From positions 186,001 to 250,000 of the forward strand of contig CAZTEX010000001.1 of the NCBI GenBank assembly GCA_964612505.1: a stretch of 64,000 nucleotides of DNA. The letters run 5' to 3'. The position numbers and the translations under genes are program-made. This document shows, piece by piece, positions 53,473 through 62,624 of the stretch. The notes under the pieces are model-generated. The model worked only from the letters and a program-made list of their open reading frames with translations, was not told the origin of the DNA and did no database searches. Position 1 is the stretch's first letter. Every line of letters starts with the position of its first letter. Origin of the DNA: JAAZZY01 sp964612505 (GTDB taxonomy: Bacteria; Chlamydiota; Chlamydiia; Chlamydiales; JAAZZY01).

Positions 53473-54168
53473 ATGAATAAAGAAAAACAGATCACTGAGA
53501 TGTTTGACCAGATCTCTCCAACTTATGACAAAGTTAATACCATTCTATCTTTTGGTTTAGATCGACTCTGGCGAAAAAAGTTAATCAGCCAGCTTCCTAA
53601 ACAATCTAATCTTTCACTGCTTGATATTGCCACAGGAACAGGCGAAGTGCTTCTTGAAGCTTTTAAACAAAACCGAATTGAAATGGGCGCTGGCGTAGAT
53701 CTTTCCTCTAAATTGCTCGATATTGCTCAGCAAAAATTAAATCAGACCCCTTATAGACCACAGGCTACGTTTATTCTAGGCAACGCTTTAACATTGCCTT
53801 TTGGAAAAGAAAGTTTTGATGCAACAACCATCGCTTACGGGATAAGAAATGTGCAAAATGTGGCAAAAGCTCTTTCAGAAATGCACCGAGTTTTAAAACC
53901 CGGAGGCAAAGCGTTGATTTTGGAATTTTCGTTACCTAAAAATAAATTACTCAAAAAATTACATCTTTTTTATTTACGCAAGATTGTCCCTCGCGTAGGA
54001 CATTTTTTTTCAAAAAATCAATCCGCCTATGTCTACTTAAATGAAACTATCGAAAGTTTTCCTTATGGTGAACCCTTTTTACGCCACTTAGAACAAGCTA
54101 AATTTTCAAACTGCAAAGCAATACCTATTTTAGGAGGAATTACAACTCTGTATGTCGGCGTTAAATGA
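53473..54168 (+). CDS. menG: Demethylmenaquinone methyltransferase
   Basis: A 231-residue SAM-dependent methyltransferase of the MenG/UbiE family that performs the last step of menaquinone synthesis by methylating the quinone ring. Motif I reads LDIATGTGEVLLEAF (about 50-64), followed by GVDLSSKLLDIAQQKL, FDATTIAYGIRNVQN and KPGGKALILEFSLP, all typical of the family. It is the first gene of an eight-gene men cluster and overlaps menF by 17 bases. A UbiE role for ubiquinone is unlikely because the neighbours are all men genes. Confidence 0.94.
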   Translation: MNKEKQITEMFDQISPTYDKVNTILSFGLDRLWRKKLISQLPKQSNLSLLDIATGTGEVLLEAFKQNRIEMGAGVDLSSKLLDIAQQKLNQTPYRPQATFILGNALTLPFGKESFDATTIAYGIRNVQNVAKALSEMHRVLKPGGKALILEFSLPKNKLLKKLHLFYLRKIVPRVGHFFSKNQSAYVYLNETIESFPYGEPFLRHLEQAKFSNCKAIPILGGITTLYVGVK

Positions 54169-55441
54169 ACTCAAAACTTTGAATCTCGCGCAATTTGAGA
54201 TCAATTCAAAGCTCTATTATGTAGTTCAACAAAGCACTCAGATTGATCCTTTAGATCTCTTTTCACAATTAGATCAGACTTCAATTTTTCCTAAAGTTTA
54301 TTGGGCTCATCGAGATAATGAGGAGGTTCATATTGCTTTTGGAAAAATTTTAGAGTTCCAATCTCTTCCTTCCATTCATTTAACTGAGCAAATCCAAGGG
54401 AACTCTTTCCAACTACAATTTTATGGAGGGTGTTCTTTTGAAAATGAGATGAAGTCAGATTCCCTATTTGCTTCTTTTGGTAACCGTTATTTTTTCTTGC
54501 CACAATTTAAAATTATAAAAGCAAAAGAGAATTTTGTTTGTATAAACACTCAAATTTTTTCTGAAATGCCAAAACACATTTCTCTAGAAATGCCCACACT
54601 TTTTAAAACAAAACTCGAACCTTTAGTTAAACTAGATGCAACACATCTTTTCCACTCTCCGGATTTTTCTTCTTGGAAAACCTCTCTACTGGGGCTTATC
54701 CAAAAAATGGAGAAAGATCAATTGCAAAAAGTAGTCATCGCAAGACAAAGCACCTTTGAAACAAAAACCCCAATAAATCCTTTCCAGCTTTTAGAAAAAC
54801 TGCAGCAAAGCTTTAAAAATAGCTCCTTTTACTGTTTCCAATTGCAACCTAAGGTTGCTTTTCTAGGGGCCAGCCCTGAAATTCTCTACACTCGCTTAGA
54901 TGATCAAATTAAAACAGAAGCGCTCGCAGGAACTTGCTGCATTCATGAAAACAAAAACTTATTGCATAGCCCCAAAGAACTTCATGAATTTAACTATGTT
55001 TCAGATTTTTTGCTAAAGCGCTTGGAAAAGATTTCTTTCAACATTTTAAAAATGCCTAATAGAGAAACTCACACAGGATATTTAAAGCATTTACACTCTC
55101 CTTTTAAGGCTACCTTGCATAAAAAGATTTCTCACGAGCAGATTATTGAAAGCTTATTTCCATCACCAGCCCTTTGTGGACACCCTTCCAAAAAAGCTTT
55201 AAAATTCATTAAAGAGACTGAACCTTTTCACCGCGGCTGGTATGCATCTCCTGTTGGCTGGATCTCTCAAGACTGTGCTGAACTCATTATTGCAATCAGA
55301 TCTTGTCTAATATCAGATCAAAAAGTACATTTGTTTGTTGGTAACGGGATTATAAAAAGTTCGGATCCCACTCAAGAATGGAATGAACTTAATATTAAAA
55401 TGAAACCCTTTTTCTCGGTTCTTGGCTATGAAAGTAAATAA
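54152..55441 (+). CDS. menF: Menaquinone-specific isochorismate synthase MenF
   Basis: A 429-residue chorismate-utilising enzyme that converts chorismate to isochorismate, the entry step of the classical menaquinone route. The C-terminal catalytic domain (about 170-425) has FLGASPEILYTRLDDQIKTEALAGTC, HEF, FHRGWYASPVGWI and NGIIKSSDPTQEWNEL with the expected catalytic Glu and Lys residues. No glutamine amidotransferase partner is needed. The N-terminal 150 residues are poorly conserved, as usual in the family. The stop overlaps menD by 14 bases. Confidence 0.92.
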   Translation: MSALNELKTLNLAQFEINSKLYYVVQQSTQIDPLDLFSQLDQTSIFPKVYWAHRDNEEVHIAFGKILEFQSLPSIHLTEQIQGNSFQLQFYGGCSFENEMKSDSLFASFGNRYFFLPQFKIIKAKENFVCINTQIFSEMPKHISLEMPTLFKTKLEPLVKLDATHLFHSPDFSSWKTSLLGLIQKMEKDQLQKVVIARQSTFETKTPINPFQLLEKLQQSFKNSSFYCFQLQPKVAFLGASPEILYTRLDDQIKTEALAGTCCIHENKNLLHSPKELHEFNYVSDFLLKRLEKISFNILKMPNRETHTGYLKHLHSPFKATLHKKISHEQIIESLFPSPALCGHPSKKALKFIKETEPFHRGWYASPVGWISQDCAELIIAIRSCLISDQKVHLFVGNGIIKSSDPTQEWNELNIKMKPFFSVLGYESK

Positions 55442-57104
55442 CCTCTCTGGACAAATTATCATTGAAGAACTTCACCGCTTAGGTGTTGATTATTTTTGCA
55501 TCGCTCCAGGCTCTCGCTCGACACCTTTAACTTGCGCTGTAGCCTTCCGAGATGATCTACAAGATTTTGTCCATTATGATGAACGAGGCATTGCCTTTCA
55601 CGCTTTGGGTTATGCTAAAGCAACTCACAAGCCTGCTGTTATTATTATTACTTCAGGATCGAGTTTAGCCAATGTTTTTCCAGCGGTGATTGAAGCTCAC
55701 TATAGTCGTATTCCTCTCATTATTTTATCAGGAGATCGCCCTTTTGAACTCATTGATTGCGGATCTAATCAGGCGATTGATCAAGTGAAATTTTATAACC
55801 AATATGTGAGTTGGCAGGCAAGTATCCCCTTGTGCGATGAAAAACTCCCCATCGGTTCTATTTGTTCAACACTTGGTTATGCCTATGCTAAATCTTTTGA
55901 AGGACCTGTTCATCTCAATTGTCATCTTAGAGAACCCTTTTTAATCGATCAGGAAGTCTCTTCTGAAGAGTATGAAAGATGGAAAAATCAAACGGGGCCC
56001 CAATGCCACTTTTCCCCTATAGAACTTAAGTACAATCCTAAACAATTGCCTTCTCTTCCTGCACGAGGGGCTATTATCTTAGGCAGAGAAGTGGAGGAAG
56101 AAGATTTAGAGCCTATTATTGAGCTCTCTAAAAAGCTGCAATATCCCATTTTTGCTGATGTTTTGGCCGCTCAATCACGCGCATTACTTGGAAAAACAAT
56201 TGAAAACTATGAAGCGATTATCAAGGCTAAAAAAGATTTAAAGTTTGATTGTATTTTACAATTTGGACACACCTTTATATCTAAAACCCTTCTTTTAAAT
56301 CTGAAGAAAACCCCTCCTAAAGAATACTTTTTGATTTCTTCAAAGCTGCGCCGCTCAGATCCCAATCATTTGCCAAGTAAACATATTTGCGCCGAGGTGA
56401 ATGACTTTTGCAAAGCAACCCTTTCTCAGCCTGTGGAAGAAGATTTATCTTGGCTCCAGTTTTGGAAATTTTCAGATCAAAAAGTATCTACTTTTTTGAC
56501 GCAGTTTTTTAATAAGCACACTCATCTATCTGAGCCTCTCACGCTCCGCTCCGTTTTTCAAAATGCCAAAGAAAACCAACTTTTTTATATCGCATTGAGT
56601 ATGCCCATCCGATATGCCCTTGCTTATGGAGATTGCCCACATCCTGTTAAAATTTATAATAACCGGGGCGCTAGCGGAATGGATGGAAACTTAGCCACTG
56701 CTTTTGGGATTTCTCAAGGGGCTGATGCTCCTATTACTATTGTGATTGGCGACGCCACCTTTCTTTATGACCTTAACTCTTTAGCGATGATTCAAGAAAT
56801 GAAGCACCCCCCCACCATTGTTGTGTTAAATAACTATGGTTGTGAAATTTTTTCCTATCTACCCATTGCTGAAAAAAAAGAGATCTATCGCCGCTACTTT
56901 CATGCAGAACATTCTTTTACTTTTGAAGGAGCCGCCACACAATTTAAATTAAGTTATTTTCTGCCAACGACTCATGCTGAGCTTTGCGAAGTGCTTCAGC
57001 AACCTTTGGGCCAAGCTAAATTGATTGAAGTGCAATCTAGTAGCAGTGAAAATGTCTCTTTTCATAAACAATTAGACTCTGAAATTGCCAATGCTTTGGT
57101 TTAA
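55428..57104 (+). CDS. menD: SEPHCHC synthase MenD
   Basis: A 558-residue thiamine diphosphate enzyme that joins isochorismate and 2-oxoglutarate to SEPHCHC, the first committed step. The N-terminal domain has CIAPGSRSTPL and DERGIAFHALGYAKA with the ThDP-activating Glu. The C-terminal domain has the ThDP site VIGDATFLYDLNSLAM ending at LNNYG. The length fits the family (about 550-600). An ATG at 55428 is preferred over the TTG two codons earlier. Neighbouring genes overlap on both sides, so translation is coupled. Confidence 0.96.
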   Translation: MKVNNLSGQIIIEELHRLGVDYFCIAPGSRSTPLTCAVAFRDDLQDFVHYDERGIAFHALGYAKATHKPAVIIITSGSSLANVFPAVIEAHYSRIPLIILSGDRPFELIDCGSNQAIDQVKFYNQYVSWQASIPLCDEKLPIGSICSTLGYAYAKSFEGPVHLNCHLREPFLIDQEVSSEEYERWKNQTGPQCHFSPIELKYNPKQLPSLPARGAIILGREVEEEDLEPIIELSKKLQYPIFADVLAAQSRALLGKTIENYEAIIKAKKDLKFDCILQFGHTFISKTLLLNLKKTPPKEYFLISSKLRRSDPNHLPSKHICAEVNDFCKATLSQPVEEDLSWLQFWKFSDQKVSTFLTQFFNKHTHLSEPLTLRSVFQNAKENQLFYIALSMPIRYALAYGDCPHPVKIYNNRGASGMDGNLATAFGISQGADAPITIVIGDATFLYDLNSLAMIQEMKHPPTIVVLNNYGCEIFSYLPIAEKKEIYRRYFHAEHSFTFEGAATQFKLSYFLPTTHAELCEVLQQPLGQAKLIEVQSSSSENVSFHKQLDSEIANALV

Positions 57105-57885
57105 AAGTTGGGGAAATCCCTCTCATCCTGCTTTTGTTTTTTTACATGGCTTTATGGGCTCTCATCTTGATTTCTTGCCAATAATTGAAGTTTTGCAAAC
57201 AGAGTTTTATTGTCTTGCTATCGATTTACCAGGCCATGGCAATAGCAGTAGTTTTGTTCCTCAAAGCATTGAAGAATTTGATGACCTTGTCACTTTAACA
57301 ATCCAAAAAAACATCTCTTCTCCCTTCACTCTTGTTGGCTACTCCATGGGGGGACGCGTTGCTCTAAAGCTCTCAAGTCGTTTACAACCCAGCATGCTCT
57401 CTCTCATTTCTTCAAAAGTCTTTCCTCTGAATGAAAAAGAGCAACTCGTTAAAATAGCTCAGGATTTAGATCTGACTGAGCAACTTAAGAATGATTCCTT
57501 TATTAATTTTTTAAAAACCTGGTATAGTCACCCTATATTCAAATCATTGACTATTGACTCTATGGAATATGATCAAATGCTTAGTCAAAGAAAACAACAA
57601 TCTCCTGCCACTCTTGCCCAGATTTTAAAGCTGACGTCCCCTGTTTACGACTCTCACAACCTAGCTATCTTAAATTGCCCTCTTTTATATGTCGCAGGCT
57701 ACCAGGATAAAAAATATACTCACGAACTTGCAAAAGTAAAAAAACATTACCCCAAAGCCTGGCTTTCTACTTTTTCAAATTGTTCACACGCTCTACATAT
57801 TGAAGAGCCCCATACTTTCACACACACCCTTAAACAATTTCAGAGGTTTTATTATGATCCAATGGCAACAACCGCATCTGTTTGA
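57091..57885 (+). CDS. menH: SHCHC synthase MenH
   Basis: A 264-residue alpha/beta-hydrolase that eliminates pyruvate from SEPHCHC to give SHCHC. The nucleophile elbow is GYSMGG, the oxyanion segment is LHGFMGSHLDF and the catalytic His is in SHALHIEEPHTF. A TTG two codons earlier is possible; ATG at 57091 is preferred. It overlaps menD by 14 bases and menB by 32 bases. The MenH label follows from fold plus operon position between menD and menB. Confidence 0.9.
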   Translation: MLWFKSWGNPSHPAFVFLHGFMGSHLDFLPIIEVLQTEFYCLAIDLPGHGNSSSFVPQSIEEFDDLVTLTIQKNISSPFTLVGYSMGGRVALKLSSRLQPSMLSLISSKVFPLNEKEQLVKIAQDLDLTEQLKNDSFINFLKTWYSHPIFKSLTIDSMEYDQMLSQRKQQSPATLAQILKLTSPVYDSHNLAILNCPLLYVAGYQDKKYTHELAKVKKHYPKAWLSTFSNCSHALHIEEPHTFTHTLKQFQRFYYDPMATTASV

Positions 57886-58669
57886 AGATATTTTATATCA
57901 CTGCGCAGAAGGCATCGCAAAAATCACGATTAATCGCCCCCATGTTCATAATGCATTTCGTCCACAAACAGTTGACGAAATGTCTCAAGCATTAACGATT
58001 GCTCGAAATGACCCCACTATTGGCGTCGTTATTTTATGTGGCGCAGGAGGAAGAGCTTTTTGCTCAGGGGGAGATCAAAAGATTCGTGGTCAGGCAGGAT
58101 ATAGCGATTCAAAAGGTGTTGATCGTCTCAATGTGCTGGATTTCCAACGTCAAATGAGAACTCTTCCCAAACCGATTATTGCAATGGTTTCAGGCTATGC
58201 CATTGGTGGTGGACATATTTTACATCTTCTTGCAGATCTTACGATCGCAGCAGACAATGCTATTTTTGGACAAACAGGTCCCAAAGTTGGCTCTTTTGAT
58301 GGGGGTTATGGAGCCTCTTATATGGCGCGCATTGTAGGACAGAAAAAAGCGCGAGAAATTTGGTTTTTATGTCGTCAATATAACGCCCAGCAAGCACTTG
58401 AAATGGGTCTTATTAACACCGTGGTCCCTCTTGAAGATTTAGAAGATGAGACGATCAAGTGGTGCAAAGAAATTCTCCAGCATTCACCAATCGCTCTTCG
58501 TTGCCTGAAAGCAGCTTTAAATGCGGACTGTGATGGGCAAGCGGGTCTACAAGAACTTGCAGGAAATGCCACAATGCTTTTTTATATGACAGAAGAAGGG
58601 CAAGAAGGTCGCAATGCTTTTGTTGAAAAGCGTGAGCCTAATTTTAGTTCTTTCCCAAGATTACCTTAA
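57854..58669 (+). CDS. menB: 1,4-dihydroxy-2-naphthoyl-CoA synthase MenB
   Basis: A 271-residue enoyl-CoA hydratase-fold enzyme that cyclises o-succinylbenzoyl-CoA to 1,4-dihydroxy-2-naphthoyl-CoA. FCSGGDQKIRGQAGY, AMVSGYAIGGGHILHLLADL and GQTGPKVGSFDGGYGASYMARIVG are typical MenB segments that hold the oxyanion hole and active loop. The start at 57854 is chosen because AGAGG precedes it and the family begins here; the frame opens 18 codons earlier inside menH. The following menA starts 17 bases after its stop. Confidence 0.96.
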   Translation: MIQWQQPHLFEDILYHCAEGIAKITINRPHVHNAFRPQTVDEMSQALTIARNDPTIGVVILCGAGGRAFCSGGDQKIRGQAGYSDSKGVDRLNVLDFQRQMRTLPKPIIAMVSGYAIGGGHILHLLADLTIAADNAIFGQTGPKVGSFDGGYGASYMARIVGQKKAREIWFLCRQYNAQQALEMGLINTVVPLEDLEDETIKWCKEILQHSPIALRCLKAALNADCDGQAGLQELAGNATMLFYMTEEGQEGRNAFVEKREPNFSSFPRLP

Positions 58670-58685
58670 AAAGCGAGGTCTTTGT

Positions 58686-59576
58686 ATGAAAAGTAAAGTC
58701 AGTACTCTAAATCCATGGTTTGTTGCCATCCGCCCTAAAACGCTCACCGCAGGACTTTCACCTGTCATTCTTGGGTTTGCTTTTGCTTTAAAAGAAGGAT
58801 TTTTTAATTTTAAAATTATAATCATGATCCTTATTGCGACAATGGCCATTCAAATAGCTACTAATCTCATCAATGATTATTGTGATTTTTTAAAAGGGAT
58901 CGATAACAAAAAACACCTTGGATTCACTAAAGTCTTAGTAGAGGGGATGATTTCTCTGCAAGCAATGCGCAAAGCGATCTATGCCATTTTATCGATCGCG
59001 GCGCTCGCTTCTGCTTATTTAATTGCTAAAGGTGGCTGGCCTGTAGCCATCATTGCTGCTACTGCCATTTTTTTTGCTGTTGCATATAGCGCTGGCCCTT
59101 ACCCTTTGAGCCATTTAGGGCTTGCCGACCTTGTAGAGCTTCTTTATTTTGGACCTATCGCAGTTAGTGGTACCTATTACTTATTGACTCACCATCTCCC
59201 TACTTATGTCATCATTGGCGGTTTTATCCCGGGATTTTTATCTTTAGCCATTTTAACCATTGATAACTTGCGCGACTATCAAACAGATAAAGCGAAAGGA
59301 AAGAAAACACTTTGCGTACGTCTAGGAGAAAAGTTTGCTCAATTTGAATATTACTCTTGTATTATGATGGGTTTTCTTATCCCTATTCTTTTAGTTGCCA
59401 TCACCAAAAAACATTTTATTTGTTTAAGTTGCTTTATTTTACTTCCTTTGTATAAAACCTGCTTAGATGCTGTGAAAGATAATCACAGCGCACAAGAATT
59501 AAATAAAGCACTGAAGCAAACAGCGGCGAGCTTATTGCTCTTTACGCTGATATTTTCTACAGGATGGTTATTGTGA
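58686..59576 (+). CDS. menA: 1,4-dihydroxy-2-naphthoate prenyltransferase MenA
   Basis: A 296-residue integral membrane prenyltransferase of the UbiA family that attaches the polyprenyl tail to 1,4-dihydroxy-2-naphthoate. About eight to nine membrane helices are visible. ATNLINDYCDFLKGID is the first Asp-rich motif and LTIDNLRDYQTDKAKGKKTLCVRLG is the second. The ATG at 58686 is preceded by GCGAGG and fits the family start (NPWFVAIRPKTLTAG). Thirteen bases overlap with menC. Confidence 0.95.
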   Translation: MKSKVSTLNPWFVAIRPKTLTAGLSPVILGFAFALKEGFFNFKIIIMILIATMAIQIATNLINDYCDFLKGIDNKKHLGFTKVLVEGMISLQAMRKAIYAILSIAALASAYLIAKGGWPVAIIAATAIFFAVAYSAGPYPLSHLGLADLVELLYFGPIAVSGTYYLLTHHLPTYVIIGGFIPGFLSLAILTIDNLRDYQTDKAKGKKTLCVRLGEKFAQFEYYSCIMMGFLIPILLVAITKKHFICLSCFILLPLYKTCLDAVKDNHSAQELNKALKQTAASLLLFTLIFSTGWLL

Positions 59577-60634
59577 AGGTTCAAAATCTTCAATTACATT
59601 CATATGAGATTAAATTAAAAAATCCACTCTACATAAAAAATCACGCCATTAATAAGCGCAGAGGTTTTGTACTTGAGCTTCGTGCAGATAATGGCCAAGT
59701 CATTTATACAGATATTGCTCCCTTGCCTCACTTTCACCCAGAAACATGCCAAGAGATTTTAGCTATTTTCCCAAAAGTTCAAAAAAGTCTCCAAAATAGT
59801 TTTTGGTCTTTAAAGCTTCTTTTAAACACCGAGCATGTGCTTTCAACGGCCCTTTCTTACCAGCGTTTCCCCTCTTTGTATTTTGCAATCGAAATGGCTA
59901 TTCTTTGCCACCTCATGCCCAATTTGCAATTCTTTCAAGATATCAAAGTCAACGCTCATTTAAAAGGAACTGACGCAGAAATTGTGCAAAAGGTGCAAAC
60001 ATTAAAAAGCTTTTCATCGCTTAAAGTTAAGGTGGGCAAAAGAAATCCTAGTGAGCTTTTGCAGCTCATGGATCAGCTTTGTCCTCATCTTTCATCCTCA
60101 CAAAAACTGCGAATCGATTTTAATCGCTCCTATTCGTTACAAGAGCTTTTAACTTTTTGTGAAAAATTTCCTCTTGAGCTTTGTGAATATTTGGAAGAGC
60201 CTTTGGCAAATCCAATGGAACTATTGGCATTTGCTAGCGAATACCCTCACCCGATCGCTTATGATGAGTCTTTATTAGACACTCCTTTAGAGCTTTTATT
60301 GACGGTTCCCACTAAAAATGCGTTTGTTATTAAACCCACTTTGATTGGTTCTCTCCAAAAAATAGCCTATCTTTATTCAAAAGCACGTCTTCACAACCTT
60401 CAATTTGTTTTAACAAGTACTTTTGAAAGTGGACTCGGTCACTTAATGATTGCCCAACTCGCCCACTTTTTTGCCCTTGAAGAGGCCATAGGCTTGGATA
60501 CCTATGCTTATTTAGAAAATGATATTTTATTAAAACCTCTCACATTTTCTAAAGATACTCTCTGTATCAAAGATCAACACATCTTCAATCCTTATCTTAA
60601 TTGGGCTATGTTAACAGGTGCTCATGCCAATTGA
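59564..60634 (+). CDS. menC: o-succinylbenzoate synthase MenC
   Basis: A 356-residue enolase-superfamily enzyme that dehydrates SHCHC to o-succinylbenzoate. SLKVKVG holds the catalytic Lys pair of the KxK motif, followed by the metal ligands in LRIDFN, CEYLEEP and AYDES and the second Lys in VIKPTLIG. TSTFESGLG is the usual final strand segment. The N-terminal capping domain is somewhat diverged. Its gene order after menA and before menE confirms the role. It overlaps menE by 11 bases. Confidence 0.92.
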   Translation: MVIVKVQNLQLHSYEIKLKNPLYIKNHAINKRRGFVLELRADNGQVIYTDIAPLPHFHPETCQEILAIFPKVQKSLQNSFWSLKLLLNTEHVLSTALSYQRFPSLYFAIEMAILCHLMPNLQFFQDIKVNAHLKGTDAEIVQKVQTLKSFSSLKVKVGKRNPSELLQLMDQLCPHLSSSQKLRIDFNRSYSLQELLTFCEKFPLELCEYLEEPLANPMELLAFASEYPHPIAYDESLLDTPLELLLTVPTKNAFVIKPTLIGSLQKIAYLYSKARLHNLQFVLTSTFESGLGHLMIAQLAHFFALEEAIGLDTYAYLENDILLKPLTFSKDTLCIKDQHIFNPYLNWAMLTGAHAN

Positions 60635-61952
60635 TTGTCCCTTATTTCAAGGAGCTAAGCTCCACCCAGAAGATCTTTTTATCGATGGCATTGAAAAAAT
60701 GAGTTATTTTCAATTTGAGGGCTATGTTGAGCAGCTTTCAGATTATTTAAAAGATTATCACGAAAAAGAGGTCATTGCAGTGAGCTGCCACAATCCCTCT
60801 TTCTTTATAGCGATGCTCATTGCTGCCATGCGAAAAAAACTTCTTGTTTTTGCCATCCACTCCAGGTTGACCCCTCAGCAAAAAGCAGATTATTTAGCTC
60901 AAACCAAAGCACTTTATTTTTTTGATGAGCCTATTGTCTACGATAAGACAAGAGTGGCTACTTTAGTAGCGCCCTCCCCATATTTAGAAAATCAACCCCT
61001 CACTTATTTGTTAACTTCAGGCAGTACTTCTAAACCCAAAATCTGCGTTCATTCAATTGGACAACACTTTGCAAGTGCTAGAGCTTGCAATACTCATCTT
61101 TCTTATCAAAAAGAAGATCGCTGGCTTCTCAACATGCCCCTTTATCATGTCAGTGGCCTTAGCGTTGTTTTTAGGACACTTCTTGCCAGAGCCACTCTCA
61201 TTTTGCCTTCAGAAAATATCCCTTTTGATTTAGTCCGTTTTTCGGTGAGTCACTTATCCTGCGTCAATACTCAGCTTCTTCGATTACTCAGTCAGCCAAT
61301 ATGTTTAGAAAAGCTTAAAGTCATATTGCTGGGAGGAGCCTCTCCTCTTTTCAATGTAGTCAAAGAGGCTAAAGAGTTAAAACTTCCTCTTTACTTGACT
61401 TATGGCTTAACAGAAATGGGTTCACAAGTGGCAACTTCTTTAGAGCCATTCGGCCCACCTCACCCACTTTCTCACATCCAGCTTGCAATAGATAATCAAA
61501 ATCAAATCCTTGTTCGAGGGTCTTCGCTCTTTTTAGGTTATCTACATGAAAATAAGATAAGACCGAGCCTTAATAAGAGAGGCTGGTTTGAAACTAAAGA
61601 TTTAGGAGTTTTTGCCAATCAAGAGCTTGCTATCAAAGGGCGACTGGATAATCTCTTTATTTCTGGCGGAGAAAACATCCAACCCGAAGAGGTGGAAGAA
61701 GCTCTTTTAAAATATCCTGGTATTTTAGAGGCCATTGTCGTTCCAAAAACTCACCCTGAATTTGACAATGAGCCGATTGGCTTTATTCGAGTAACTTCTT
61801 CTTTTGATGCCGCTCATTTAAAAAGCTTTCTAAAACAAGTATTACCCTCTTTTAAAATCCCTAAAACTTTTTTACCTCTCCAATACTCTTCACTCAAACC
61901 TTGTCGCAAATCGTTAATAAATCAACTGCAAAGCTCTTCAGGCTCTCAATAA
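60624..61952 (+). CDS. menE: o-succinylbenzoate-CoA ligase MenE
   Basis: A 442-residue acyl-adenylating enzyme that activates o-succinylbenzoate with ATP and CoA. YLLTSGSTSKPKICVHS is the ATP-binding A3 motif, LTYGLTEMGSQVAT is A5, and LDNLFISGGENIQPEEVEEAL includes A8. The lysine of the C-terminal A10 motif is expected near KPCRKSLINQ. An ATG at 60624 is preferred over a GTG two codons before. It is the last gene of the men cluster and overlaps a convergent NUDIX gene by seven bases. Confidence 0.93.
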   Translation: MPIDCPLFQGAKLHPEDLFIDGIEKMSYFQFEGYVEQLSDYLKDYHEKEVIAVSCHNPSFFIAMLIAAMRKKLLVFAIHSRLTPQQKADYLAQTKALYFFDEPIVYDKTRVATLVAPSPYLENQPLTYLLTSGSTSKPKICVHSIGQHFASARACNTHLSYQKEDRWLLNMPLYHVSGLSVVFRTLLARATLILPSENIPFDLVRFSVSHLSCVNTQLLRLLSQPICLEKLKVILLGGASPLFNVVKEAKELKLPLYLTYGLTEMGSQVATSLEPFGPPHPLSHIQLAIDNQNQILVRGSSLFLGYLHENKIRPSLNKRGWFETKDLGVFANQELAIKGRLDNLFISGGENIQPEEVEEALLKYPGILEAIVVPKTHPEFDNEPIGFIRVTSSFDAAHLKSFLKQVLPSFKIPKTFLPLQYSSLKPCRKSLINQLQSSSGSQ

Positions 61953-62464
61953 GGCTGCTTAGCCAAGTCAATTTTTAAAGGCTTTTGAGGAAGTTGATTT
62001 TTAAAAATAGGTGGTAAATAGTCCATTAAGACTACAGGGAAAATGACTGCGCTCAAATTTCGAAGTTCTTCTTCAGAAAACCACTTAAGACCTCTTACAA
62101 CCTTTTGTTCATCTTCGGTTAAATTGGCTAAAGAAAACGCTTCTATTGAGGTTCTAATTGGAATAAATTTTTGTTTGAAATGGATGAGTCTATTTTTAAG
62201 AATCATTTGAAATTCTCCATACCAGATAACAGGACCACAATCAGCTTCTGTAATAAAAATCCCTGTTTCTTCGTAAACTTCTCGACAGGCCGTTTGAATT
62301 AAAGTTTCACCAGGCTCAACAGTTCCACCAATGGGCGTCCAAAAAGGGCCAAAATACTGCCCCCCTGGTGAGGTAGCTGCTGGGTCATCTACATGAATCA
62401 TTAAAAGTTCATTCTTAGAGTTAAATAACAACATTTTGACACTTTCTCTAACTTCAGGATTCAT
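61946..62464 (-). CDS. NUDIX hydrolase
   Basis: A 172-residue NUDIX protein with a complete Nudix box (GTVEPGETLIQTACREVYEETGI, one residue at a time matching GX5EX7REUXEEXGU). PFWTPIGGTVEPGET and the following strands fit MutT/ADP-ribose pyrophosphatase-like sanitising enzymes. The substrate is unknown. It is convergent with menE and shares seven bases with its 3' end. No operon partner is seen on its strand. Confidence 0.9.
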   Translation of the reverse strand: MNPEVRESVKMLLFNSKNELLMIHVDDPAATSPGGQYFGPFWTPIGGTVEPGETLIQTACREVYEETGIFITEADCGPVIWYGEFQMILKNRLIHFKQKFIPIRTSIEAFSLANLTEDEQKVVRGLKWFSEEELRNLSAVIFPVVLMDYLPPIFKNQLPQKPLKIDLAKQPY

Positions 62465-62624
62465 AAAGCCTCAATATATTAACCATTAAGAAGATAATCG
62501 AAAATCGGATTTCTCGACCACCATTAAGAAATAAAAAACATAGAGCTTATCTTACGGCTCTTTATTTGAATGACAACTAAAGTGATCTAAAAATTTTCTT
62601 TCTGAGTTATTGTAAGAATGAGAG

